DNA from: Conidiobolus incongruus B7586
Taxonomy: Eukaryota; Entomophthoromycota; Entomophthoromycetes; Entomophthorales; Conidiobolaceae
Direction of reading: 5' to 3'
DNA: 22,204 nucleotides
NCBI GenBank assembly: GCA_000697335.1
Contig: JNEM01009914.1
Coordinates: 1-22,204 of the forward strand
The notes beneath the pieces are model-generated. The model made no database searches. It was given only the letters and a program-made list of their open reading frames with translations, and was not told the DNA's origin. Shown here in pieces: positions 1 to 9,834 of this stretch (positions are counted from its first letter, which is position 1; each line of letters begins with the position of its first letter). Made by a program: the position numbers and the translations under genes.

Positions 1-2687
1 TTAATTAAATTTAATAAACAAATATATTAATCTATTATATATCGATATAAATTAAAATAATAATTTGAATATTGTTTAATAGATCCTATAAGTAACAACT
101 ATGGAAAAATCAAGATAGTTATATAATTTTCTTTATATAAAATTTATTTAATAAAAATTCTATATCATTAAAATTATCAATCTCAATTTATTTTACAATA
201 AAGTTATTTTATTTAATTAAAAAATTACCAAATTAATTAATATACAAAAATATATTTTAAGTAAACCAAATATAGTCTTTGCTAATTTCTATATACTAAT
301 ATAGTATTCATAATTGCAAAAAATAAATTAGCATCATATAAAGGTAACCAATTTTCCTTTAAAAAATTAAATTCTAGTCACATTGATTGTACAATCACGG
401 TTTTGTAAAGTAACAAGAAAATCGATAACAAATCGTGATTTATTAAAAAATAATATGAATTCTCCATTCGATATATGTATCAAACTTAATGCTATTTTTA
501 TGTAATAATTCTTCAGTGCTATAGTGGTTTTTTCAAAATTAGAACATATCATAATTTTTTAGTTTATTAATTATCAATATAATCTGATATAACATTTAAA
601 CAAATAATATAAATATATCCTAAGCTATGATTTTATATGATATAAAATACCTTTGATTAATAATTGAATAATATATTATATTTAAATCTGTGTTGTGATT
701 AAATTTTATTCAAAGTATATTAACTGTTTTTCATCAATTTAATTAATTTTTATCTGTTATCAAATATTGAGTTTAAAATTTTGGAAATGAGTTATGATAA
801 TTTTCAATATTGAATACATCATGGTTAGTAAATAAAACATTTGATATGTTGTATTTTATTTGAGCAATTATCTTTAACATCTTATCAAAATGCTGAATAG
901 AATTGATGAGTCGATAGATTGATATTAATCTAAAGTTGATTGTTATTTAAATCTCATATTTTAGTATTTGATAATAAATCTATCATTAATCAAATTTAAA
1001 TTGATACAGGTTTATCAGATAAATCTTGTCCTATCAAAAACAACAATCAATACTTGATTTCAAAAATATATTAAACCCATAACCATCGATAGAATAATTA
1101 GATATATTCACTAACAAATAGGAGTATTATAGGTTTTGATCTAATATCTGGCTAAAATCACTTAATCTAACCCTTTAATTTGACCTTCAAATTAGAAATT
1201 AAAATCGAAATTAATAATCTTTTAATCGATTAATTAATTAATAAAGTTCGATCATTTTATATACCTATGTTGGAAGAAACTATCTGATATTAATGTTTTT
1301 ATTAAGCAATTTTATATGATTAATCTGATTCTTTTAATTCTATAAATAAGAGATAAGTTAATTCCCTATTTATTAATCTGATTTATATATTAAAAATCAT
1401 TGTTATATATATCTATAAAATATCATAAGATATTAATTTCATTAAATATACTTCACAATTAAAATATTCTAAATTCTTGAATTTTTCTTAAATTTTAATT
1501 GTCAAAAAAATTTTTTTCTTATTATATAAAAAATTACAAAAAAATAAATATTTGAAATAATTAATCCCAAATTATCATAGAACCTTCTATATATATTTTT
1601 ATAACTTTAGAAACACATACTGAAAAGGTATAACAAATACATGAAATTGGTCTTTAATTCATTTGATTTTAAATTGGATTAATAACATTTGATATTTAGT
1701 GATGTAATTCCACCTTTTCTACCTTTGTAATTATTTTTCTAACACTAGTAAAATCAGTGCGAACATCTAAACAGTTATGATAACATCCATATAAAGTTGG
1801 TGAATTTATAGTTTCTTTCCAAAGATAAGATAATATAATATGATTCATCATTAATCATTTTATTAATTGAGGTTAACATATTCATTTTTATGATCGAAAT
1901 ATTTTAAACTCCTCAATTTTGACTTTAAAGTATTTTAGAGACACTAAAACTAAATATAGATAAATAAAAACTCTAAAATTATCTCATTTAATAACTATGC
2001 TATTTAACCAAGTCTCAGAGAAATATATTTTTAACCATCTAACAATTCTCAACATATTTCATTACAAATACACAACTATCAATAACTATAAGATGATATG
2101 AATATTATGTTTAATTATCCAATGATTTGGATTGAATTGATTATTGATTCCGTAAAATTCCATTCTCACCATTTGAAAAATTTACTCAAAATTAAGTTTC
2201 AAAGTTGAATTGGGAGTTTTCACATTCAAAAGGGAGTTTATTGGAAGTAATGGTGTCACTTTTTATTAATGTTTGCAATTGAATTATCCCTTATTAAGTA
2301 TAATTCATATCTTGACTCTTTTTGATCATCATTGAATGGGAAAATATTCAAGTTAACAAAATGGATTGAGAGGAATTGTGCGTAAAACAATTTTCAAAAG
2401 GTTGATTTTGAATGGAAATTTGGCATTGAATTAAAAATAGGTATAAGTGATATGGTTGATTGCTGTATTTCGATTGGTTAAATTATGTTAGATTACCCTC
2501 CACAGGGATTTTAATTGGTTGAACCTTTGAATATTTAATAATGTCAGATTTCATTCAATAAAATTTCCAAATTAATTTAATCTAGAGTTACGCTAGATTG
2601 ATATGATCCATCGAATTGATGACTTTCCAATTCCATTAAAGTCAATTCATGTTTAGCGTCATTCAGATAATAGTGAGACTGCGAAGT
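1..2687. other. AT-rich intergenic region upstream of PYC1
   Basis: No gene is supported here. The stretch is dominated by A/T runs with scattered stops in all frames. It contains a perfect 14-bp palindrome at 384-397, a 12-bp TTAATCGATTAA palindrome at 1222-1233, a 61-codon minus-strand ORF at 367-552 and a 51-codon minus-strand ORF at 1696-1851. ORFs of this size are expected by chance in DNA of this composition. Composition becomes less extreme from about 2100 onward, which fits a promoter region for PYC1. Confidence 0.7.
2473..2518 (+). promoter_or_regulatory. Pair of inverted CCAAT motifs in the PYC1 upstream region
   Basis: ATTGGTT (CCAAT on the minus strand) occurs at 2473-2479 and again at 2514-2520. 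Between them lies a short GC-rich inverted repeat, CCCT-CCAC-AGGG. CCAAT elements bind the HAP/NF-Y complex in fungi, which regulates many carbon and respiratory metabolism genes. That these sites control PYC1 is inference from position, about 245-290 bp before the start codon. Confidence 0.3.
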
Positions 2688-2695
2688 TATAAATA
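2688..2695 (+). promoter_or_regulatory. TATA box of PYC1
   Basis: TATAAATA lies 73 bp upstream of the PYC1 ATG and is followed by G-rich sequence, unusual in this AT-rich setting. Its match to the TATAWAWR consensus and its distance from the start codon fit a core promoter. The neighbouring gene at 7488 has a similar TATAAAT at nearly the same distance. Confidence 0.55.
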
Positions 2696-2760
2696 GAGGG
2701 GATGGTCATCAAGTTCAGCAATTGATTGTACATTTATTATTTTAAACATTTTGATTAATT

Positions 2761-5700
2761 ATGCATGAATCTTTTGAAACTTTGAGAAAGCAACTTAGAG
2801 TCGATGAAAAGACACTATTGGTAGCTAACAGAGGTGTAAGTATTTTTTTTCTTATCTATTCATATCTATCTCTAAATTATTTTTGGTATTCGTTGATAAT
2901 CCACTTCATTATACTTGGTCCTTATCATTTCTCATTGTTATCATCGTTACAATACCATTATATCAATATCTATTACTCCTATTATTTAATATGCTATATG
3001 ATTTTCAATCAATAGAAATATTAACATGGTAATATTATCTAGGAAATTGCTATTCGTGTATTGCGTTCAGCTCACGAACTCTTCCTCAACACCGTTGCCA
3101 TTTTCAGTCATGAAGATCGTTTATCACGCCATCGTTATCAGGTAAATATTAATGAATCATCCTATCAGATGAGCATTCGTTGATCATATCCACTTCAGGC
3201 CGATTCTGCCTTCGAATTAGGTCCCCTTGGAGAGTTCACGCCAGTTGGAGCTTATTTGGCTCAAGATAGAATCTTAGATATTGCCATCAAGAACAAAGTT
3301 AACTTCATTCATCCTGGCTATGGTTTCTTAAGTGAGAATGCCGAATTCGCCAAGAAAGTCACTGACGCTGGTATCGTTTTCATCGGTCCTACCGCTGAAG
3401 TAATAGAAAAATTGGGCGATAAGACTGCTGCTAGAAAGATTGGTGAGCATATTTTAAATGATTTCCTAAGTATTTGTAATATTCATGCAACTTTTTCTAG
3501 CTATGGAATGTGGCGTTTCCGTCGTTCCTGGTTCACCTGGCCCTATTTCCACCCTCGAAGAAATTGAAGCTTTCGTTCAAGAACATGGTTTCCCTATCAT
3601 CATCAAAGCCGCTATGGGAGGTGGTGGTAGAGGTATGAGGGTCGTTAACGATGCCGCCAGTCTCAAATCCTCCTTCGAGAGAGCTCAAAGTGAAGCCTTG
3701 GCCTCTTTTGGTGATGGTACAGTCTTCGTAGAAAGGTTCTTACACCGCCCTCGTCACATTGAAGTTCAATTGCTTGCTGATAACTACGGAAACGTCATTC
3801 ATTTATATGAAAGAGATTGCTCTGTCCAAAGGAGACATCAAAAAGTCGTTGAAATTGCTCCCTCTAGAGGTTTAAAGGTATTTAGTTACAAAATAATTTT
3901 ATCATACTTTATTAACTTAAAATCTACTTTAGCCTGAAACTTTGGATAACATTCTCAAAGATGCCATCACTCTCGCCAAACACGTTGGATACCGTAATGC
4001 TGGTACCGCTGAATTCTTGGTCGATAATCAAGGACGCCATTACTTTATTGAAATCAATCCTCGTATCCAAGTAGAACACACTATCACTGAAGAAATCACA
4101 GGAATTGATATTGTTGCCGCCCAAATTCAAATTGCTGCTGGTGCTTCTTTAGAAGAGTTAGGCTTAACTCAAGATAAAATCAAGCCCAGAGGTTTTGCCA
4201 TCCAATGTCGTGTCACCACTGAAGATCCTGAACAAGGATTCCAGCCTGACTCTGGTAAGATTGAAGTCTATCGTTCTGCTGGTGGTAATGGTGTTCGTTT
4301 GGATGGTGGTATGGGTTATACTGGCGCTGTCATTACTCCTCACTACGATTCATTACTCGTCAAAGTTACTTGCTCTGGTGCTACTTTCGAAGTTGCTCAC
4401 CGCAAAGTATTCCGTGCTTTAACTGAATTCCGTATTCGTGGTATCAAGACCAATATTCCTTTCATCCAAAGATTATTGGTTCATCCTGATTTCGTCAGCG
4501 GCAACATCTGGACTACCATGATTGAAGACTCTCCTGAATTATTCAATTTAGTCGTTAGTAAGAATCGTGCCCAGAAAATTCTCAACTACATCGGTGATGT
4601 CATCGTTAATGGAAGCAGTATTGCTGGCCAACACGGTGAACCCGCTAAGATTTCCAATCTTCTTATCGCCCCTCTTTATAAGCCTGATGGTCAAGTTATT
4701 GACGTTGAAACCCCTCCTCCTTCCGGATGGAGACAAATCTTCTTGGAACAAGGTCCTGAAGCTTTTGCCAAGGCTGTCCGCACTCACAAGGGTGTATTAA
4801 TTACTGATACCACATGGCGTGATGCTCATCAAAGTTTGTTGGCTACTCGTGTTCGTACCATTGACTTGAAGAATATTGCTCCATCCACTGCTCATGCATT
4901 CCACAATGCCTTCAGTTTGGAAATGTGGGGTGGTGCCACCTTTGACGTAGCTATGCGTTTCTTGTACGAAGACCCATGGGAACGTTTGCGTATTTTGAGA
5001 AAACTCGTTCCCAACATTCCCTTCCAAATGTTATTGAGAGGTGCTAACGCTGTCGGTTATACTTCCTACCCCGATAATGTTGTCTATGAATTCTGTGCTA
5101 AAGCTGTCCAAAACGGTATCGATGTTTTCCGTGTTTTCGATAGTTTGAACTATGTGGAAAACTTGAAGTTGGGTATCGACGCCGTTAGAAAGGCTGGTGG
5201 TATCATTGAAGGTACTATCTGTTACACTGGTGACGTTTCTGACCCCACTAAGACTAAGCACAACTTGCAATACTACTTGGACTTGACTCAAGAGCTCGTC
5301 AACCATGGCATCCACATTTTGGGTATTAAAGATATGGCTGGTTTGTTGAAGCCTAAGGCTGCTACTCTCTTAGTCGGATCCATCCGTAAACGATTCCCTG
5401 ACTTGCCTATTCATGTCCATACCCATGATACCGCTAGCACTGGTGTTGCCAGTATGTTAGCTGCCGCTGAAGCTGGTGCTGACGTTGTTGATACTGCTAT
5501 CGACAGTTTGTCAGGTATGACCAGTCAACCCTGTATGGGCGCTATTGTTGGTGCTTTAGACGGTACTCCTTTGAGCACTGGTATCTCTTTGGATAACATT
5601 GCATCTATCAATTCCTACTGGGAACAAATGAGATTACTCTACGGATGCTTCGACCCCGGTTTGAAGAGTGGTGACAGTGGTGTTTACCAACACGAAATGC

Positions 5701-6641
5701 CCGGAGGTCAATACACCAACTTATTATTCCAATCTCAACAACTTGGTCTCGGTACCCAATGGAGAGAAGTCAAGATTGCTTACGCTGAAGCCAACAAATT
5801 ATGTGGTGATATTGTCAAAGTCACTCCTTCTTCTAAGGTTGTCGGTGATTTGGCTCAATTCATGGTTTCTAACAAATTGCACTACAATGATGTCATTGAA
5901 AAGGCTGATACTCTTTCTTTCCCCACTTCTGTTGTTGAATACTTCCAAGGTTACTTGGGTCAACCTTATGGTGGATTCGATGAAACTCTCCGTGCTAAGA
6001 TCATCAAGAACCTTCCCAAGATTGAAGGAAGACCTGGTGCTACTTTACCTCCTCTCGACTTGGAAGCTCTCAAGGCTGAACTTGTTCAACAATACGGTCC
6101 TAACATTTCCGATACTGACGTAATCAGTGCTGCTCTCTATCCAAAGGTATTCAAGGAATATCAAGAAAAACTTGACAAGTATGGTGATGTTTCCATTATC
6201 CCCACGCAATTCTTCCTCTCAGCTCCTGAAGCCGATCAAGAATTCACCATTGAACTTGAAAAGGGTAAGACTCTCATTGTCAAACTCCTCACAGTTGGAC
6301 CTCTCAATGCCAACGGTCAACGCGATGTCTTCTTCTTACTCAACGGTCAATCCCGTGTCGTCACTATCCAAGACAATGCTGTCGCCACTGAGCACGTCGT
6401 CCGCCGCAAGGCCAACTCTGCCAACCCTGGTGAAGTTGGTGCACCAATGGCTGGTGTTGTTGTCGAAGTTCGTGTCGAAAAGGGTGTTGAAATCAAGGCT
6501 GGTGATCCTATCGCTGTCCTCAGCGCTATGAAGATGGAAACCGTCGTCACGGCGCCCGTCTCCGGTGTCGTCCAAGAAGTGTGCATCCACGAAACCAACT
6601 CCCTTGCTCAAGGCGATCTCATTGTAGTTATCCACAAATAA
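2761..6641 (+). CDS. PYC1: Pyruvate carboxylase, five exons
   Basis: Biotin enzyme that carboxylates pyruvate to oxaloacetate with ATP and bicarbonate, replenishing the TCA cycle and starting gluconeogenesis. Exons read 2761-2835, 3043-3141, 3199-3442, 3501-3877 and 3933-6641; all four introns are GT-AG (207, 57, 58 and 55 bp) and keep frame, giving 1167 residues, close to the 1178 of yeast Pyc1. Domains in order: biotin carboxylase with VANRGEIAIRV (exon 1/2 junction), the ATP-grasp loop GGGGRGMR at 179-186 and [10 protein letters not shown] at 305-314; carboxyltransferase with TTWRDAHQ near 558, [11 protein letters not shown] at 729-739 (the lysine carboxylated in this family is about 731) and metal ligands in HVHTHD near 759-764; and the C-terminal biotin carrier domain with AMKMET, biotinyl lysine about 1132. 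The short N-terminus before the first conserved motif does not look like a mitochondrial presequence, so the enzyme is probably cytosolic as in other fungi. Strong codon preference (GGT, GCT, AAG, TTG) suggests high expression. Confidence 0.97.
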
Positions 6642-6709
6642 GATAAATTTTATACAACATTCCAAACATAATAATCTAATGCTATTCATTTTCTTTACCC
6701 CTATTCTAT

Positions 6710-6715
6710 AATAAA
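6710..6715 (+). terminator. Candidate poly(A) signal of PYC1
   Basis: AATAAA lies 68 bp after the stop codon and is followed by a T run and A/T-rich sequence. It matches the canonical polyadenylation hexamer. In DNA this AT-rich the hexamer also occurs by chance, so only its position supports it. Confidence 0.4.
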
Positions 6716-7412
6716 TTTTTTAAATATATGATTTTAATGGATTATTTCAATCAAAACCAGACATAACTCTTATAGCATTATAATCTTTTACTAATTTTCC
6801 AAATATCATCATTATCAAGTTAACATAAAAACCAATTTTTAAATTACTTTTGGTATGTTTCAATAAATAAGAAAACTCAATTTAGATTATTTAATGATAT
6901 TTCTGCTATACACTATTATGAAAAAGATATATAAATGAATTTATATTTTTATTTTGTTTAAATAATATAAAAATGACTTATATAATATTAAAATTAATGT
7001 TTTACATCATTTTATCTCAAACATCAATTACAAATTCATATAATAACTTGTCTTGTAATAGGTCTCTAACTGGTCAAATTTCCACATCTTCATATTAAAT
7101 CAATTCCAAATTAATACAATATTTTAATAGGCAATGCATTAATTTAAAAAAATAGTTTTATCAATTAGATATTCTATAATTTATATTGAAATTTTTACTG
7201 TAAAATTATGTGATTAGTTAAATTTTATAGTTGGTGAGATAATTATTATATATATTTAATGATAAAACTATTAAGTATCCTGAAGTTTAAGATAATTTTA
7301 CTATTTTAAATTATGCATATGATTTATTGAAAAGAGATTAATTAAAATGATTGATAATAGTTGTGAGATGATATTTCAATTGGTCCCATAACTGAAACAG
7401 TCGATTCTTTGG

Positions 7413-7419
7413 TATAAAT
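7413..7419 (+). promoter_or_regulatory. Candidate TATA box of the 7488 gene
   Basis: TATAAAT begins 75 bp before the ATG at 7488, matching the 73-bp spacing of the PYC1 TATA box. A slightly GC-richer stretch (about 7360-7412, containing ATTGG) lies just upstream. Confidence 0.35.
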
Positions 7420-7487
7420 TTTATTTTATTATTTTTTCATAATTTAATTTTATAATAATTTATATCAAATTGTTCATAATAAAAAAA

Positions 7488-8733
7488 ATGAATCAACCCC
7501 AAGAATCTAATACATCAAACCAGCATGAAAATCAACCTAATTTAAATTCTACAAATGACGAACTTAATAATAATGAGACTGAGTAAAGAATTTAAATAAC
7601 ATTAATTCTAATTTGTATATTAATTTATTTTAGTACTAGTTTAACTACCGATATATTAAATAAAACTCTAAACAATTTTCAAAATTCTTTTTCTAGTATA
7701 TATCAAGTAACTTATTCTCAATCTGTATAAAATCATTATTAATGTTTTGTAGTCTTTAGCTATCAATTTAAATCAAAGCATGAATATGGTTATGGGAATG
7801 AGTCAATTAATGGAGAATTTATTGTTAAATAGTTTAAATTCTAGTAATTTTTTATACATTATTTATTATTATCATTATTTAATGTTTTTGATTAGGTGTG
7901 AATATTAGTTCGAAAGGGGAATCTGTTGAATTGAGTATAAACTTTAAAAATATTGGAAAGTTTCCATTGCCCAAATTGAGTTATTCGTTGAATTTAAGAC
8001 CTAAAAATTTTGATGGAGACAGTGATGCTAATCACTGGAATCAATATTTAAAATGTACTAAAGACGATATAAATCAATCCAAGTAATTTTATTATAATTA
8101 TTTTTATTCAATATAAGAATTGATCTTATTTAAAATATTTAGATGTAAAAACTTTTTGAACGATAGTTACGATTTTTCAGATTTTAAACCTAATGAAACC
8201 TATCAAGAATTAATATTATTTAATCCAATCGATAAAACTCAAGTAGCTCAATATTTTATTATAAGTATATATTTCATACTAATTTAGTCTATAGTACATT
8301 GGCGAAATAGAAATTCAATTTATTAGTCCCGGCACTTTAAACCCACTATCTATCAAAAACTCTTTTGGAATTTATTTAATTGATTTTGTAAGTTTTATCA
8401 ATCATTAATTTCTATTCATTCTAATATAATTTATTATAGTGTAAACTAAGTTATTCGAAATTATCAGCACCTATTGAATTCAACGATTCTAAAATTGAAA
8501 TTCAACTCTCACCTCAATTCTTGAGATCTCAGTTCCAATTGAATCCAGTGGATGGTATTGTACCCAAATTAACCCAGTTTAACATCTTGTTGCCTAACAA
8601 ATGTCAAGTATCTGTCTATTTGAATGATTCGAATAGCAATTTATGTTATTTGGTTTATAATGATAATGGTAGTTGTGATAAAGAATTAATTAATAATTTA
8701 ATATGGGAGTTGAATATTTTAAACAGTCAATAA
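7488..8733 (+). CDS. Unrecognised protein with beta-rich C-terminal half, seven exons
   Basis: I do not recognise the family. Exons read 7488-7582, 7634-7706, 7753-7843, 7896-8082, 8143-8242, 8295-8387 and 8440-8733, giving 310 residues; the introns are 46-60 bp and end in AG, and every junction keeps frame. The first 35 or so residues are rich in Asn, Gln and Ser. Residues 36-86 look helical and Leu/Met/Asn-rich. From about 88 the sequence alternates hydrophobic residues in a beta-sandwich-like pattern, with motifs GKFPLPKLSYSLNLRP, GEIEIQFISPGT and NSFGIYLIDF. No signal peptide or membrane segment is visible. Intron 5 is uncertain: 8243-8294 has an unusual GTAGCT donor but a well-placed TACTAAT; the alternative 8265-8310 (GTATAT donor) also keeps frame and replaces a few residues. 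The appendage or Ig-like look of the C-terminus is only an impression. Confidence 0.8.
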
Positions 8734-9166
8734 ATTGGTTTTGATAATGCTTAATTTTACATTGTTCTTTAATTAATTATTTTTTTATTAATAATTGAAT
8801 CATTTTAAAATTATTAAATTCATTAATTTGAACTATATTTGTTATAATCTAATGAATTTAAAGTTGTAATTTTTTTATAGTTCAAAATAACTCATTTAAC
8901 ATTCAAATAATAGTCAAAATTTAGATAAATGTTTAATTTATTTTAAAATGTAATTTTAATAATTATGATTAATTTTTAAAATTTTATAAATTGAACTTTA
9001 AAATAATACAATATTAGGATTATTGGAATATATTAGTAATTGTGATAACTGACAAATAATAGCTATAATTTAATATAACACAATAGCAAAACTTATTGAT
9101 ATATGATTCATATTATATTAAAAATAATTTAAAAACAATATATGAAAGAGAAAAAATTGGATGAAC
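8734..9166. other. Intergenic region between the 7488 gene and tRNA-Cys
   Basis: AT-rich 3' flank of the plus-strand gene, converging on the minus-strand tRNA-Cys. I see no coding exon, repeat or RNA gene in it. Confidence 0.7.
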
Positions 9167-9171
9167 AAAAA
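9167..9171 (-). terminator. RNA polymerase III terminator of tRNA-Cys
   Basis: Read on the minus strand, a T run follows the discriminator base of tRNA-Cys directly, as expected for a polymerase III stop. Confidence 0.8.
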
Positions 9172-9243
9172 AGGGCGCAGTCGGATTTGAACCAACGACC
9201 TATCGATCTGCAGTCGATTGCTCTACCACTGAGCTATACGCCC
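9172..9243 (-). tRNA. tRNA-Cys(GCA)
   Basis: The 72-nt cloverleaf folds fully. The acceptor GGGCGTA pairs with TGCGCCC (one G-U pair), the anticodon stem is ATCGA/TCGAT with loop CTGCAGA (anticodon GCA), and the T stem is GTTGG/CCGAC with loop TTCAAAT. The discriminator base is T, as in yeast tRNA-Cys. There is no intron. The internal A box (TAGCTCAGTGG) and B box (GGTTCAAATCC) are present. CCA is not encoded, as usual for eukaryotes. Confidence 0.97.
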
Positions 9244-9789
9244 TTGGTTACTAAATTTCTTAAATGTTTAAATAATAATAGAAAAATTAATTAATTATTC
9301 ATTTTCGTTTCTCCATTCATTCTTTCAATTTCATCAGTTATATTTAATTTTTATTTTATTCAGTTTTTCATTCTATTTTAATTTCATATTAATATTTACT
9401 GAATATTTCTTACTATACTTATTATTTTTTTATTATTCAATTCTTCTATATTTATATTTCAAATACTCAATCTAATAATTTTCACATCAAATTCACTTTA
9501 ATTATTTTAATTGATATTTATATCTCAATACTCATAATATATTATCGATTAAAATATTAGAATTTATTAAATGTAATATATAAAATTTGATAGTTTAAAT
9601 AACATCTCATCCCTTTTTCTAAACACAATGTCTATTTAATATTAAAAAAGTTGTCTGTCTCTCACTAAATATAGCAAAACATTAGAACTAATATTACAAC
9701 AAAATTGGATTACTATTCTCTCATCATTAGTTAATAATTCGAATTATATCGAAATAATATAACTTGAATAAATATACATTTTAGGTTGA

Positions 9790-9795
9790 TTTATT
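9790..9795 (-). terminator. Candidate poly(A) signal of PMC1
   Basis: AATAAA on the minus strand about 40 bp beyond the PMC1 stop codon. It overlaps the start of the 11-bp tandem repeat. Confidence 0.4.
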
Positions 9796-9812
9796 AGGTA
9801 ATTATTAGGTAA
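9791..9812. repeat. Perfect 2 x 11-bp tandem repeat in the PMC1 3' flank
   Basis: TTATTAGGTAA occurs twice head to tail (9791-9801 and 9802-9812). In the sense of PMC1 mRNA it reads TTACCTAATAA twice, starting about 22 bp after the stop codon. It may be a chance slippage duplication or a 3' UTR element. Confidence 0.8.
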
Positions 9813-9834
9813 GTTAAATATTATTAAAAATAAA

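Larger units (their letters stand above)
6642..7487. other. Intergenic region between PYC1 and the 7488 gene
   Basis: This is the 3' flank of PYC1 followed by the upstream region of the next plus-strand gene. I see no coding exons. Notable points are an AATAAA at 6710-6715 and a TATAAAT at 7413-7419; the rest is low-complexity A/T sequence. Confidence 0.7.
9244..9834. other. Intergenic region between tRNA-Cys and PMC1
   Basis: AT-rich spacer holding the 5' flank of tRNA-Cys and the 3' flank of the minus-strand Ca2+-ATPase gene. It contains an 11-bp tandem duplication at 9791-9812 and a minus-strand AATAAA at 9790-9795. No coding exon is visible. Confidence 0.7.

Noticed and set aside
367-552. 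61-codon minus-strand ORF in the left spacer
   Set aside because: Length expected by chance at this base composition, AT-rich codons and no motif.
1-2700. Search of the left spacer for transposon, LTR or virus-like remnants
   Set aside because: No terminal repeats, reverse transcriptase, integrase or transposase motifs were recognised on either strand.
2761-2832. Possible mitochondrial targeting sequence on pyruvate carboxylase
   Set aside because: The N-terminus is short and includes several acidic residues ([11 protein letters not shown]), unlike a presequence.
2761-3015. 84-codon ORF starting at the PYC1 ATG
   Set aside because: It reads through intron 1; splicing at 2836 restores the conserved VANRGEIAIRV motif.
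5668-6531. Plus-strand ORFs of 151 and 134 codons inside PYC1 in another frame
   Set aside because: Shadow frames of a strongly codon-biased gene; the carboxylase frame is clearly the coding one.
6336-6689. 117-codon minus-strand ORF overlapping the 3' end of PYC1
   Set aside because: It is antisense to the biotin carrier domain and its composition mirrors the codon bias of PYC1; no independent support.
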